Assembly (NCBI GenBank): GCA_002690925.1
Contig: NZGD01000032.1
Coordinates: forward strand, 1-64,000
Direction of reading: 5' to 3'
DNA from: Rhodopirellula sp.
GTDB taxonomy: Bacteria; Planctomycetota; Planctomycetia; Pirellulales; Pirellulaceae
Length of the DNA: 64,000 nt
The notes below the pieces were generated by a model. That model worked only from the letters and a program-made list of their open reading frames with translations, had not been told where the DNA came from and did not search any database. The translations under genes and the position numbers were made by a program. Shown here in pieces: positions 31,009-39,458 of the stretch. Positions within the stretch are counted from its first letter, which is position 1. Each line of letters begins with the position of its first letter.

Positions 31009-31737
31009 TTAAACACTCGCAAAAAGCCTTCCGCGTGAGCGAGCGCTTGGTGGTTCAGGTTGCTTGCCGATGTAGCCAGATTCTGTGGGCTCTGATTCAA
31101 GGGATGCCAATGTACGATGGAATTCCTGCTTTGAGTCACCGGTGCAGGTTGCAATAAGATGACTGACCTCATCTTTGTCGGTGATTTCTCCCAGTGGCTG
31201 TACGCCATGGTTGGTTCTCGCAATGATTAGAATTCTCTGTCCGCATCGCAATAGCGATACCTGCGTACGCGGATCGATGGAGGTACTCCCTAGTGTTTGG
31301 AAAACCTCCTTTGGAATGAGATTGTTACCACCCCCTCGCGCACCAAATTTACGAGTGCCCCAAATTAAGGCTGCAAACAAACCAAGTACAACCGCCAGAC
31401 TTGAGCTGACGGTAATCAGAGGGCTTGAGGAACCAGCGTTTGGTTTTCTTTTGGTGCTGGATTCGTCATCGGGACCTGAATGTGACATCAGACTCGGGAA
31501 GGCTGGTGCTGCTGATGGCTCTGCGCTGGTCAACGCTGTAGTTTCTCCGCCTCTGTTCGCAGGCGTTCTCGCTGACGACCTTGGGGCTGTTGCGGGGGCA
31601 CGCATCGAGTCGGTGGTGATCGTTTTTGCGATGCCTCGCTTGCGAATCAGGTTGGCACCTTCCTGTCCGAATGCATGGTTTGAAGAAATGCTGACCCATA
31701 GAACTGCAGCAAAGGCAGGAAAAAGCAACTTCGTCAT
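31009..31737 (-). CDS. fliO: Flagellar export apparatus protein FliO-like
   Basis: A 242-residue protein from the ATG at 31737, with a signal-peptide-like N-terminus (MTKLLFPAFAAVLWVS) and a long Ser/Pro/Ala-rich linker. One membrane helix follows (LITVSSSLAVVLGLFAALIWG), then a cytoplasmic FliO domain: RKFGARGG, VFQTLGSTSIDPRTQVSLLRCGQRILIIA. FliO helps to assemble the FliP ring of the flagellar type III export gate. It is the last gene of the flagellar operon here; fliP, fliQ and fliR do not follow. The frame extends to 31767 but the leader fits 31737. Confidence 0.85.
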   Translation of the reverse strand: MTKLLFPAFAAVLWVSISSNHAFGQEGANLIRKRGIAKTITTDSMRAPATAPRSSARTPANRGGETTALTSAEPSAAPAFPSLMSHSGPDDESSTKRKPNAGSSSPLITVSSSLAVVLGLFAALIWGTRKFGARGGGNNLIPKEVFQTLGSTSIDPRTQVSLLRCGQRILIIARTNHGVQPLGEITDKDEVSHLIATCTGDSKQEFHRTLASLESEPTESGYIGKQPEPPSARSRGRLFASV

Positions 31738-31800
31738 GACGGTCAATTCCGCAAGGTGGGGATGCATCTTGGTGAACTTTTAAAACGCTCTCTCGTGAGC

Positions 31801-32358
31801 CTAGGCGCCCACCAGTTCTGTCACTCGTATACAGAAATTGTCGTTCATCACCAAGACTTCTCCTCGTGCAATTAGTCGGCCATTTACAAAGACGTCAACG
31901 GGATCCCCTGCCAATTTGTCGAGTGCAACAACCGATCCACCCCGGAGTTGCAGTACTTCATCGAGACACATCTGGGTTCGCCCCAGTTCAATTCGGAGGT
32001 CCATTTCGACTTCCCCGAGTAGATCGATGGATTGCCTTTCCGAAGTCTCTTCCTTTGGGGACAGGTCACTGAGATCGAAAGGGGTTGGTGGTGCTTGAGC
32101 AGAAGCAGTTTCACCGGTTGCTTTTTCAAGCGACTCGGTTGCCTGATCAAGCAATTTTTCAATGTCTGCCGTTTGCACGTCATCGCCACTTTTTACTGAA
32201 TCATCGGAGACAGCGTCGCCTTGTGAGGCCACGCTTTCTGCGGAAGCAAACTGATCAGTCACATCAGCTTGCGTCGATTCGTCGTTTGGATCAGCCACAG
32301 CGTCGTCCTTCCCTGGACTTGAATTGATGCCGGAATGTTTCCCGCACGCCTGTTTCAC
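31801..32358 (-). CDS. fliN: Flagellar motor switch protein FliN
   Basis: A 185-residue protein with an acidic, disordered N-terminal region of about 105 residues and a C-terminal SpoA/FliN domain ([56 protein letters not shown], given here in outline only at residues about 110-170). FliN forms the C-ring of the flagellar motor with FliM and FliG and docks the export ATPase complex. The start is GTG at 32358, 22 bp after fliL. fliM is not in the operon. Confidence 0.93.
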   Translation of the reverse strand: MKQACGKHSGINSSPGKDDAVADPNDESTQADVTDQFASAESVASQGDAVSDDSVKSGDDVQTADIEKLLDQATESLEKATGETASAQAPPTPFDLSDLSPKEETSERQSIDLLGEVEMDLRIELGRTQMCLDEVLQLRGGSVVALDKLAGDPVDVFVNGRLIARGEVLVMNDNFCIRVTELVGA

Positions 32359-32380
32359 GGATTCAGGTTTCGTGATGGGA

Positions 32381-32929
32381 TCACTGTTCGATCAGTTGAT
32401 AGCTGGTAAATCCAACACCCAGCAACAGATCGTCTCTCAATAGATGGTTACATTCCGTCAAAATGCGTCGTTCTAGCAAGCCCAAATTGTTCTTGCTGAG
32501 CTCTTCGAGGTCACTATTGCGGATTTTTCTGCGAATGGCCGTTCTAAGACGGCCTTGTTTCTCGTCGAATTCGTTTTGGAAGTCATCGGCAAATTCTTCC
32601 TTCACAAGGCCATAAACCTCAATTTCAACTCGATAGGTAAGTTCTGTGTCCTGCGGGCTGAACGTCTCACCAAACTTCCCGATCGTGCATTCCTTGATCT
32701 GATTTTCATCTTCGATTTTCTTTTCCGCATCATTTTCACTCTTTTGGATTGACGCGACTAAACGCTCTTCCGCCAGGGCGCTGACTTCATCCGCGTTTGG
32801 AATGAAAAAGAAAAACATTGCTGTTTCCATAAGAACGACGACGGAAACAAATGCGATGATCATGCCACGGCCACCAAGGCCACTGGCAACGGGAGTCGTT
32901 TCTTCTTCGGTTTGTTCATTATCAGTCAT
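32381..32929 (-). CDS. fliL: Flagellar basal body-associated protein FliL
   Basis: A 182-residue single-pass membrane protein. A helix at about residues 23-43 ([20 protein letters not shown]) is followed by a periplasmic domain of FliL type with [12 protein letters not shown] and a C-terminal [22 protein letters not shown]. FliL surrounds the stator and supports motor torque. Its start overlaps the end of motB by 8 bp, so the two are translationally coupled. Similarity is mostly by context and architecture. Confidence 0.85.
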   Translation of the reverse strand: MTDNEQTEEETTPVASGLGGRGMIIAFVSVVVLMETAMFFFFIPNADEVSALAEERLVASIQKSENDAEKKIEDENQIKECTIGKFGETFSPQDTELTYRVEIEVYGLVKEEFADDFQNEFDEKQGRLRTAIRRKIRNSDLEELSKNNLGLLERRILTECNHLLRDDLLLGVGFTSYQLIEQ

Positions 32930-33698
32930 TCTTGTTCTCCTTCATTGCATCATTGGGCGTGTTGGGTGTTGTCTGCGAATCACGCTCATTTGGATCTGTA
33001 AAAGATTCATTCAGCATGAAAACTTCGACTCTTGGATTTGGAATACTCGAATCACCAGATGCTGAAGTATCAACTGGTTCACTGTCTCCCACGGATGCAA
33101 CACGGCACCTCGCAGGATTGATGCCTTCATCGTTGACTAATGCTTGTCTGACATTCAGTGCACGCTCAAACCCGAGTTGGATGGTTAGCTTGGTGTCATC
33201 GACACGATTGGCGAAGGCAGGTGAGACATGGCCGCGGATTTCGATTTTCTGTGGCTTTCCTCGAAGCTTGTCTGCGAGTTTTTTGATCTCGATTCGCGCC
33301 TCTGGAGAGAGCGATGCTTTCCCAATCTTGAAGAAGATCACAGAGCCTATAGGCGTTGGTTGTCCGGGGCGCACAATGCGTACTCGAGGCTCTTCGCCAG
33401 CTGGTGCTTTGACAGGCACCCCGCCTTTTGTCGTGTCCTTGCGTTTGGCTCGACCAGTGGTTGCCAGTGGAGTGTACTCTGTTTTGCGTGGTCGTTTTTC
33501 ACCTGGTGACAGGGATTCTGAGGAACGTGAATAGCCGAACTCACGTTGCACAGAGTCCACCAATTTTTGATACGTCTCGTCGTCCTTGATCTCACTCAGA
33601 GAAACAAGCATGATAAAGAAAGTCAGCAATAGGCTCATCATGTCGCCAAAGGTGACGACCCATTCTGGAATTCCCATTTCTTCTGGTTCGTCGTTCAT
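32922..33698 (-). CDS. motB: Flagellar motor stator protein MotB
   Basis: A 258-residue stator subunit. The single membrane helix carries the proton-binding Asp19 (PEWVVTFGDMMSLLLTFFIM). A plug/linker follows, then a peptidoglycan-binding OmpA-like domain with IEIRGHVSPAF and LGFERALNVRQALV. MotB anchors the stator to the cell wall and pairs with MotA for ion-driven rotation. It starts 3 bp after the motA stop and overlaps fliL by 8 bp. Confidence 0.95.
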   Translation of the reverse strand: MNDEPEEMGIPEWVVTFGDMMSLLLTFFIMLVSLSEIKDDETYQKLVDSVQREFGYSRSSESLSPGEKRPRKTEYTPLATTGRAKRKDTTKGGVPVKAPAGEEPRVRIVRPGQPTPIGSVIFFKIGKASLSPEARIEIKKLADKLRGKPQKIEIRGHVSPAFANRVDDTKLTIQLGFERALNVRQALVNDEGINPARCRVASVGDSEPVDTSASGDSSIPNPRVEVFMLNESFTDPNERDSQTTPNTPNDAMKENKND

Positions 33699-33701
33699 GG
33701 C

Positions 33702-34463
33702 CTACTCCAGCTCACGCTGCTTTGGAGGTAGAAATGTTCTCAGCTTTTGATCGATGGCACGTGGGCTTTCACCAGATTGAATTGCCATGACTCCGCGTAT
33801 CGCAATTTCGAAGCTAACCATTTCATTCCGGCTCATCAGACCCAGCTTTTCTGCGAAGGGGCTGAAAAATACGTTCGCAATGATGGCTCCGTACAAAGTT
33901 GTGATGAGAGCAACAGCCATGCCCTTGCCGATTCCAGAGGGATCACTCATGTCCTGAAGCATCATGATTAACCCAATCAGGGTTCCGATCATTCCGTAGG
34001 CTGGTGCAAATCTTCCAAGCTGATCCATGATGCTTTTACCTTCACGATGCCGGCTTGCGATTGCCTCGATTTCTGTTCTCAGCACTTCCTCGACAACATC
34101 AGGGGTGCTGCCATCAACCGCCATTTGAATACCGGTCTTTACTAGCGGGTTGTCAATTGCCAGCACTTTCGATTCCAACGCCAGAAGTCCATCACGACGA
34201 GCTGTTTCGGCAAGCTCAACGATTTGGTTGATCAGGCCAATTCGATCTTCGTTTTTGTTCATCAGCACTTTGAGTGCGATCATAGGTGCCTTAAGCATGC
34301 TGTGAAGCGGAAAGCAGATCATCGCTGCGGCAATGGCACCACCGAACACGACCAACATGGAAGGAAGATCCAGGAAGGCAGTGAAGGGAGCTTCGCCCAG
34401 CATGATGGAGGCGATAATGAGGCCGACTGCTAAAAGCAGGCCGACAATACTGGCAATGTCCAT
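33702..34463 (-). CDS. motA: Flagellar motor stator protein MotA
   Basis: A 253-residue protein with four membrane helices: two near the N-terminus and two after the large cytoplasmic loop (residues about 70-150). Family landmarks are LPSMLVVFGGAIAAAM, EEVLRTEIEAIASRHREGKSI, and RFAPAYGMIGTLIGLIMML with the conserved Pro-rich start of helix 3. It forms the ion channel with MotB. The start is ATG at 34463, 18 bp after flbD. Confidence 0.95.
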   Translation of the reverse strand: MDIASIVGLLLAVGLIIASIMLGEAPFTAFLDLPSMLVVFGGAIAAAMICFPLHSMLKAPMIALKVLMNKNEDRIGLINQIVELAETARRDGLLALESKVLAIDNPLVKTGIQMAVDGSTPDVVEEVLRTEIEAIASRHREGKSIMDQLGRFAPAYGMIGTLIGLIMMLQDMSDPSGIGKGMAVALITTLYGAIIANVFFSPFAEKLGLMSRNEMVSFEIAIRGVMAIQSGESPRAIDQKLRTFLPPKQRELE

Positions 34464-34481
34464 GTTTTGTATCTGTGATGA

Positions 34482-34721
34482 TCAGTGCGTGGCGGACGTA
34501 GGAACCGTGGTTGCTGTAAAGCTTGCGGTCGGCATGGGCATGAAGTGCTTCTGTTGCTGGTACTGCACTGCACGCTCAATCACCACTTCCATCGTTTCAC
34601 CGACAACAAGTCGCTCACCACTGATGAGGGTGATGAAGGTGTCGGGCCGGCGTTCGATGTAACGAATCAAGTCCGCATTAAGGACAAATGATTCACCGTC
34701 CAGTCGAGTTAGTTTGATCAT
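34482..34721 (-). CDS. flbD: Small flagellar protein FlbD
   Basis: A 79-residue protein of the FlbD family found at the head of motA/motB operons. MIKLTRLDGESFVLNADLIRYIE and FITLISGERLVVGETMEVVIERA span the conserved part, followed by a short variable tail. The start is ATG at 34721, with a GGGGG-containing Shine-Dalgarno region; the frame extends to 34832 but lacks family similarity there. It is the first gene of the operon, so the promoter should lie in 34722-34850. Confidence 0.9.
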   Translation of the reverse strand: MIKLTRLDGESFVLNADLIRYIERRPDTFITLISGERLVVGETMEVVIERAVQYQQQKHFMPMPTASFTATTVPTSATH

Positions 34722-34942
34722 GAAGTTACCCCCGAGCAGCGTGAATGCCATCGAACAGGGACCAAGGTCCCAAAAGTGGATACGCATGACGTGGGTAGGC
34801 ATTCCCAAGTGGACTGATCCGACCTGCGTCACGTAATGCTAGGACACATTGGGCGAAGAGTCGCCGCAGGCTGAAAAGAAACGCTGGCTTACCGGCGTGA
34901 CCTGATAAACATAGTTCATATGATCTGCATAACCGTCAGAAT

Positions 34943-35638
34943 TCATACTCGCGGTGGCCGGTATAAATCCAGATCTTCCCGGCCTGCCAGTTGGGAGTAG
35001 ACTTCTACAATCTGACGTCGACCGCCAACGAGTCCAGCAGCATCGTGCGGTGAGGTTGATTCAATGCGATGAAGATACGAGCATGGCAAGGGAAACATGA
35101 ATTCGATATCGCATTGGCTGCCAGTCGCAATCAAGACGGCTTCCACACGCAATGTGTCCTCAGCTCCGTCTGAATCAATGAAGTGAAGTTGGAAATCGGG
35201 AGGATATTCGGAAGCATCTTCTGACTCGTCTTCAAGCTCAATCGGTACAGCATTGATGCTGGTAACCAAGTGGTTTGTTTTGATGCGGCCACGCAATAAG
35301 TCTGATTCGGACAAGGGAATCAATCCCTGTTCGATCCACGCTGAAACTGTGGTTGGGTGCACCCGCGGTGCACTGCCTGGATTTTCTGCTGCATGCTGAG
35401 TCGCGACGGCAGATAATGCGAGTGGTGAAAGGCATTGATCAGGTAGAATGATCAAATCAGCATCGCTCTCATGAAGCATGTTGTTCCCGACCGAACCACG
35501 TTCCAAAATTGTTACGTCGTAGCCTAGAAAGCGTCCGTAAAGACCAGCTTCGAGTCCGTGCGTTCCAGCACCCACGATCGCAACGGTTCCAGGAGGATCC
35601 AGCGTCATGTTCATGCTTGTTTGGGGAGTGTTGTTCAT
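34943..35638 (-). CDS. FAD/NAD(P)-binding protein of unknown function
   Basis: A 231-residue protein whose N-terminus carries a dinucleotide-binding fold: VAIVGAGTHGLEAGLYGRFLGYDVTILERG (outlined at residues about 18-47), and a second flavoprotein-type motif VEAVLIATGSQCD. It resembles a shortened pyridine-nucleotide-disulfide oxidoreductase or NAD(P)-binding flavoprotein but lacks the CxxC of thioredoxin reductases. It overlaps thiO by the ATGA at 35635-35638, so it belongs to the same operon. Function unknown. Confidence 0.75.
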   Translation of the reverse strand: MNNTPQTSMNMTLDPPGTVAIVGAGTHGLEAGLYGRFLGYDVTILERGSVGNNMLHESDADLIILPDQCLSPLALSAVATQHAAENPGSAPRVHPTTVSAWIEQGLIPLSESDLLRGRIKTNHLVTSINAVPIELEDESEDASEYPPDFQLHFIDSDGAEDTLRVEAVLIATGSQCDIEFMFPLPCSYLHRIESTSPHDAAGLVGGRRQIVEVYSQLAGREDLDLYRPPRV

Positions 35639-36786
35639 GTCGTGGTATTGGGTCGAACGGCGTGGTTGCTTTTTGGTTTGCGAATTTGGAAAGCGTCAAT
35701 CGGTATCCGGGATTTCACTTCACTTAACATATCTGCGATCAGTACAGCGGTCCCTGGTGAAAGGTGCAAGCCGCTGCGGTGGTGGCCTGCTGCAACATAA
35801 AGATTCTCGACGCCCGGTATAGGTCCAATCATCGGAAACCCGTCGAATGTCATTGGACGAAGGCCGGACCACGATTTGACATGTTCGGCTGATTTCAAAT
35901 CTGGCAGCAAATGGGTGGCGAAGTCCAGCAGAGATTTCAGCACCGAGTCGGTTGTTCCCAATTCAAAACCGATTTCTTCCTCATTCGATCCAATCAATGT
36001 GTGGCCATCTTCGCGGGCAAGAATGTACCTTTGGCCCATGTTGATGATATTACGAATTAAGGGCTGCGATGTCTTGAGTAGCACAATTTGACCGCGGACC
36101 GGAACAATGCTTAATTTCAAGTCCAATGATGCAGCAATTTTACCTGTCCACACACCGGTCGTAAGAACGATACTATCTGTTGTCCGCCAAGTGCCTTCGT
36201 ACTGAATCTCAGCTCGCCCACCGCGGCAACGAATGTCGGTTACATCGGTGTTCTCAAAAAAAATCACCCCTAATTGTTCGCACGCAGTCTTGAGAGCAGC
36301 AAGGTAATTTGGTGATCGCAATTGGTATTCATCAGGTACATGCCAAACTGCGGCGTTGTCGGTGTTCTGCCACCAGTACTCTAGTGCCGCTTCGTGGGCG
36401 ATGATTTCATCTGATGTGAGCGGCTCGCATTCTATCTCCATTTCTTGCCAATATTCGGCCATTCCGGACATGGACGCAATTTCTCCAACCGTCTCCGCCA
36501 GATAAAGACCACCACAACGCTGTAAGCCCGTATCGATTCCAGTATCGGTTTGCAGCTTGGCTGCCCATTCCGGGAACAGTTGGTGGCTCAGGCCGCGCAA
36601 ACGATCGATCGGATCAAATGAGTTGCTCAGATTCGCTGGCGGCAAAATACCTGCGCCTGCCCAGGATGTCCCTCTGCCGGTGACACTTTTGTCGATGACG
36701 GTAACCTTGAATCCGCGTTGAGAGAGTTCCCACGCGGTGCTCAGGCCGATCGCACCTGCACCAACAATCGTAACAGATTTACTCAT
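35635..36786 (-). CDS. thiO: Glycine oxidase ThiO-like FAD-dependent amine oxidase
   Basis: A 383-residue flavoprotein of the DAO family. VTIVGAGAIGLSTAWELSQRG is the FAD-binding start, and GAGILPP, VPVRGQIVLL, GLRPMTFDGFPMIGP and AAGHHRSGLHLSPGTA are typical of ThiO. The enzyme oxidises glycine to the imine for thiamine thiazole synthesis. No other thiamine gene is adjacent, so another amino-acid substrate is possible. The start is ATG at 36786, with GAGGAA upstream, overlapping the DUF2064 gene stop by ATGA. Both overlaps point to a single operon. Confidence 0.85.
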   Translation of the reverse strand: MSKSVTIVGAGAIGLSTAWELSQRGFKVTVIDKSVTGRGTSWAGAGILPPANLSNSFDPIDRLRGLSHQLFPEWAAKLQTDTGIDTGLQRCGGLYLAETVGEIASMSGMAEYWQEMEIECEPLTSDEIIAHEAALEYWWQNTDNAAVWHVPDEYQLRSPNYLAALKTACEQLGVIFFENTDVTDIRCRGGRAEIQYEGTWRTTDSIVLTTGVWTGKIAASLDLKLSIVPVRGQIVLLKTSQPLIRNIINMGQRYILAREDGHTLIGSNEEEIGFELGTTDSVLKSLLDFATHLLPDLKSAEHVKSWSGLRPMTFDGFPMIGPIPGVENLYVAAGHHRSGLHLSPGTAVLIADMLSEVKSRIPIDAFQIRKPKSNHAVRPNTTT

Positions 36787-37529
36787 CGGTTCCTCCAATC
36801 AGACAACGAGGAAGTCTTAAGAATGGAGTCCAAGTCCAAAAAGAAATCGTCATGCTCGCTTCCTGTCATTTGTTTCTCTTGACTCTGGAACTGGAGCAGG
36901 TGGAGTAGTTCCCGTTCGGTATCAATGTCCTCACGGGGCTGGAGTTCCACCACTGTTTGGTTTGCGTTCTCGAGGTTCCGCCGTGTGAGCGTAAGTACCT
37001 CGTCGGTACTCCATGGGATCCCTTGGAAGATTGTCTCAAATTCTGGCCGCCACGGTCCGGTGATCCCTATGAGGTAATAGCCACCGTCGTATGCAGGGCC
37101 GAGAACGACGTCACATTGACGCAGTTGATCAGTTGCTTGGGTGATGTCAGCTTTGGACAGCAGTGGGCAATCCCCTCCGATGAGGATCGCAGTGCCATTT
37201 CCGCTGATTCCAAGAGCATCGCGGAACCAACCGCTCATTCTCGCACCAAGGTCTCCCGGTTTCTGCAAAACTACCCGCCATTCATGGGACAACTTCCAAT
37301 TATGAAGGGCCATCTGCACACTTGGCAGGTGTTCTTTCGGTGTGATGCAGAGGTATCGTCGATCTGCCGCAGTGGAGAGAGAGGCACATAATTTTGAGAT
37401 GAATAATCGGTGCACTTCTGCCGCCTGGGCCATGCCGATCGTTTTGCCCAAGCGGGTTTTAACACTCCCGGGCACCCAGTATTTTGTCATGATTCCGAGC
37501 GTGACGGGATGTTTGGGCTGATTTTGCAA
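36783..37529 (-). CDS. DUF2064/TIGR04282 nucleotide-sugar glycosyltransferase-like protein
   Basis: A protein of about 248 residues with the CofC/MobA-like nucleotidyltransferase fold. Family motifs are VPGSVKTRLG (binding loop), ILIGGDCPLLS and LGPAYDGGYYLIG. Members of TIGR04282 are annotated as arsenosugar biosynthesis glycosyltransferases because of neighbours in other genomes. Here the neighbour is thiO, but arsS and arsM lie about 20 kb away. The start is taken as TTG at 37529 with GGA 9 bp upstream; a TTG at 37574 is an alternative. Confidence 0.8.
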   Translation of the reverse strand: MQNQPKHPVTLGIMTKYWVPGSVKTRLGKTIGMAQAAEVHRLFISKLCASLSTAADRRYLCITPKEHLPSVQMALHNWKLSHEWRVVLQKPGDLGARMSGWFRDALGISGNGTAILIGGDCPLLSKADITQATDQLRQCDVVLGPAYDGGYYLIGITGPWRPEFETIFQGIPWSTDEVLTLTRRNLENANQTVVELQPREDIDTERELLHLLQFQSQEKQMTGSEHDDFFLDLDSILKTSSLSDWRNR

Positions 37530-37850
37530 GGAAATTCCGTGTTTTAGGGAACGCGGGGCGGGCTGGGGAATCAATCGCGTTAGACCTGTGATGTACCTTC
37601 ACGCTGCTTTTCTGATGCTAACCGGTATATCCGTCGTCTGAGGAGGGCTGACTGAGCTTCAGAAGCGGAAATATCGTCGCACCACGCCTATGATAGAATT
37701 ACAGTTCAAAACAGCCCAAATAATGTCGGATATTCGTGTGTCTCGATGAAAGTACCGTAAGTTCATGTCTCGTCGCTTAACCAGCTTAACGAAACCTGTT
37801 ATCTTCTCACTCCGATTCACCGAACTCCATGGGGTCACGGCCGGCAGCCC
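37530..37850. other. Divergent intergenic region
   Basis: About 320 bases between the DUF2064 gene and the kinase gene. Both promoters should be here. A TATGAT near 37690 has no partner -35 hexamer at normal spacing. No gene or repeat was seen. Confidence 0.35.
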
Positions 37851-39416
37851 ATGACGCAAAAGCTGACATCAGAACGCTTCCTACAGATGGTCGCCAAGAG
37901 CGGCATTGTCGATGCGAAAGCCTCGGATCGCCTTGTAGAGAAGGTACGCAAAAAGTTTGACGGCGGGCTCCCTGGGAGTCCCAAGAAACTTGCTGCGCTT
38001 TACGTCAGAGAAGAACTACTGACTGAATGGCACGTCGAAAAGCTGCTCGCAGGCAAGTACAAGGGGTTCTTCCTCGGTAAGTACAAGTTACTGGGGCACA
38101 TTGGCACTGGTGGTATGAGCAGTGTCTATCTCGCCGAGCACACAAAGATGGGCGATAAGCGTGCCATCAAAGTGTTGCCTAAGAGTCGAGTGAATGATGC
38201 AACCTATTTGGCTCGTTTCATGCTTGAAGCCAAAGCAATTGCTTCCCTCAACCATCCAAACATTGTTCTGGCTTACGACATTGATAATGAAGACGATGTG
38301 CACTACATCGTCATGGAATATGTTAACGGCGTGGATTTACAACAGTTGGTAAAACGTGACGGTGCTGTCGATCCATCGACAGCGGCGGACCTGATCGCTC
38401 AGGGCGCCCGAGGCCTGGCACATGCCCACAAGAAGGGCGTGATACATCGTGACGTGAAGCCTGCCAACTTGCTGATTGATGTTGATGGGGTGGTTCGCTT
38501 GCTCGACATGGGACTTGCTCTTGTCACTGCGACAGATGATGAGTCATTGACTGTGGCCAATAACGAAAATGTTCTTGGCACAGCAGATTACCTCGCACCG
38601 GAACAGGCTTTGAACAGTCACGAGGTTGATCACCGAGCTGATATCTATGGACTTGGTTGCACGATGTATTTCCTGTTGACGGGGAAACCTCCATTCAGTG
38701 ACGGAACTTTGGCACAGCGAATTGCCAAGCATCAAACCGAAATGCCAACAGCGATCCGCCAACTGCGTCCTGACTGCCCAGGCGAGTTGGAGGGTATTTG
38801 TGTGAAGATGATTCAGAAGGATCCCCGCTACCGGTACCAATCTGCTGCAGATGTCGCTGAGGTCCTTGAGAAATTCACCAGCAAGGTTCCCAAGGGAACG
38901 AAGGTGACTGCCGGGTTGGGGGATATGCCGGAGTTTGATACCGATGAATCATCTTCTATTTCGCTTGATGACGATGACTCTTCGTCGCGTTATGGTGATA
39001 CCATCAGCAATAAGAACGACGATACACTGGCAAATAATCGATCCGCGCTTGTCCGAAAGAAAGGTTTGAGCGCCAGCGATAGCGGGCGTCTGGTGGATGT
39101 GAAGCCGCGTCCCGATCTTGTGGGTGGGAGTTTTCTCGACCTTCAGTCCGAGTCCGGTTATCGACCGAATTCGAACGTGGGTGAGAAACAAACTCAGCCA
39201 GAAAATGTGCGACCAGTTTCCAAAGCGGGTGCATCCGATGTCGGTATTGCTGATTCCCAGCACGGCAGCAATTCGAAGATAGCCAGCAGTATCAGCGGAC
39301 GTAGTTCCGTCGGTCGCTCAAAGGGCGTTGATCCCCTATTGGCGGTCGCCTTACTGATCGCCTGCATCATGGTATCGTTATTCATTGGTTTTCTGGCGGG
39401 CGGTTTCTTCGGGTGA
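37851..39416 (+). CDS. Hanks-type serine/threonine protein kinase, membrane-anchored
   Basis: A 521-residue kinase. Residues 1-75 are a helical N-terminal region common in planctomycete kinases. The catalytic domain (about 77-345) has the glycine loop GHIGTGGMSSVY, Lys107 in RAIKVLP, Glu126, HRDVKPAN with Asp201, and APEQ. The metal-binding motif is LDMG (Asp219), not the usual DFG. A long Ser/Asp-rich linker leads to a C-terminal membrane helix (about 493-520, LLAVALLIACIMVSLFIGFL), so the kinase faces the cytoplasm. No extracytoplasmic sensor follows. The acyltransferase gene lies 42 bp downstream. Confidence 0.93.
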   Translation: MTQKLTSERFLQMVAKSGIVDAKASDRLVEKVRKKFDGGLPGSPKKLAALYVREELLTEWHVEKLLAGKYKGFFLGKYKLLGHIGTGGMSSVYLAEHTKMGDKRAIKVLPKSRVNDATYLARFMLEAKAIASLNHPNIVLAYDIDNEDDVHYIVMEYVNGVDLQQLVKRDGAVDPSTAADLIAQGARGLAHAHKKGVIHRDVKPANLLIDVDGVVRLLDMGLALVTATDDESLTVANNENVLGTADYLAPEQALNSHEVDHRADIYGLGCTMYFLLTGKPPFSDGTLAQRIAKHQTEMPTAIRQLRPDCPGELEGICVKMIQKDPRYRYQSAADVAEVLEKFTSKVPKGTKVTAGLGDMPEFDTDESSSISLDDDDSSSRYGDTISNKNDDTLANNRSALVRKKGLSASDSGRLVDVKPRPDLVGGSFLDLQSESGYRPNSNVGEKQTQPENVRPVSKAGASDVGIADSQHGSNSKIASSISGRSSVGRSKGVDPLLAVALLIACIMVSLFIGFLAGGFFG

Positions 39417-39458
39417 TGAAATGTCCGGTGGCTAGCGTAGAGATCGGGCGAATCACCA

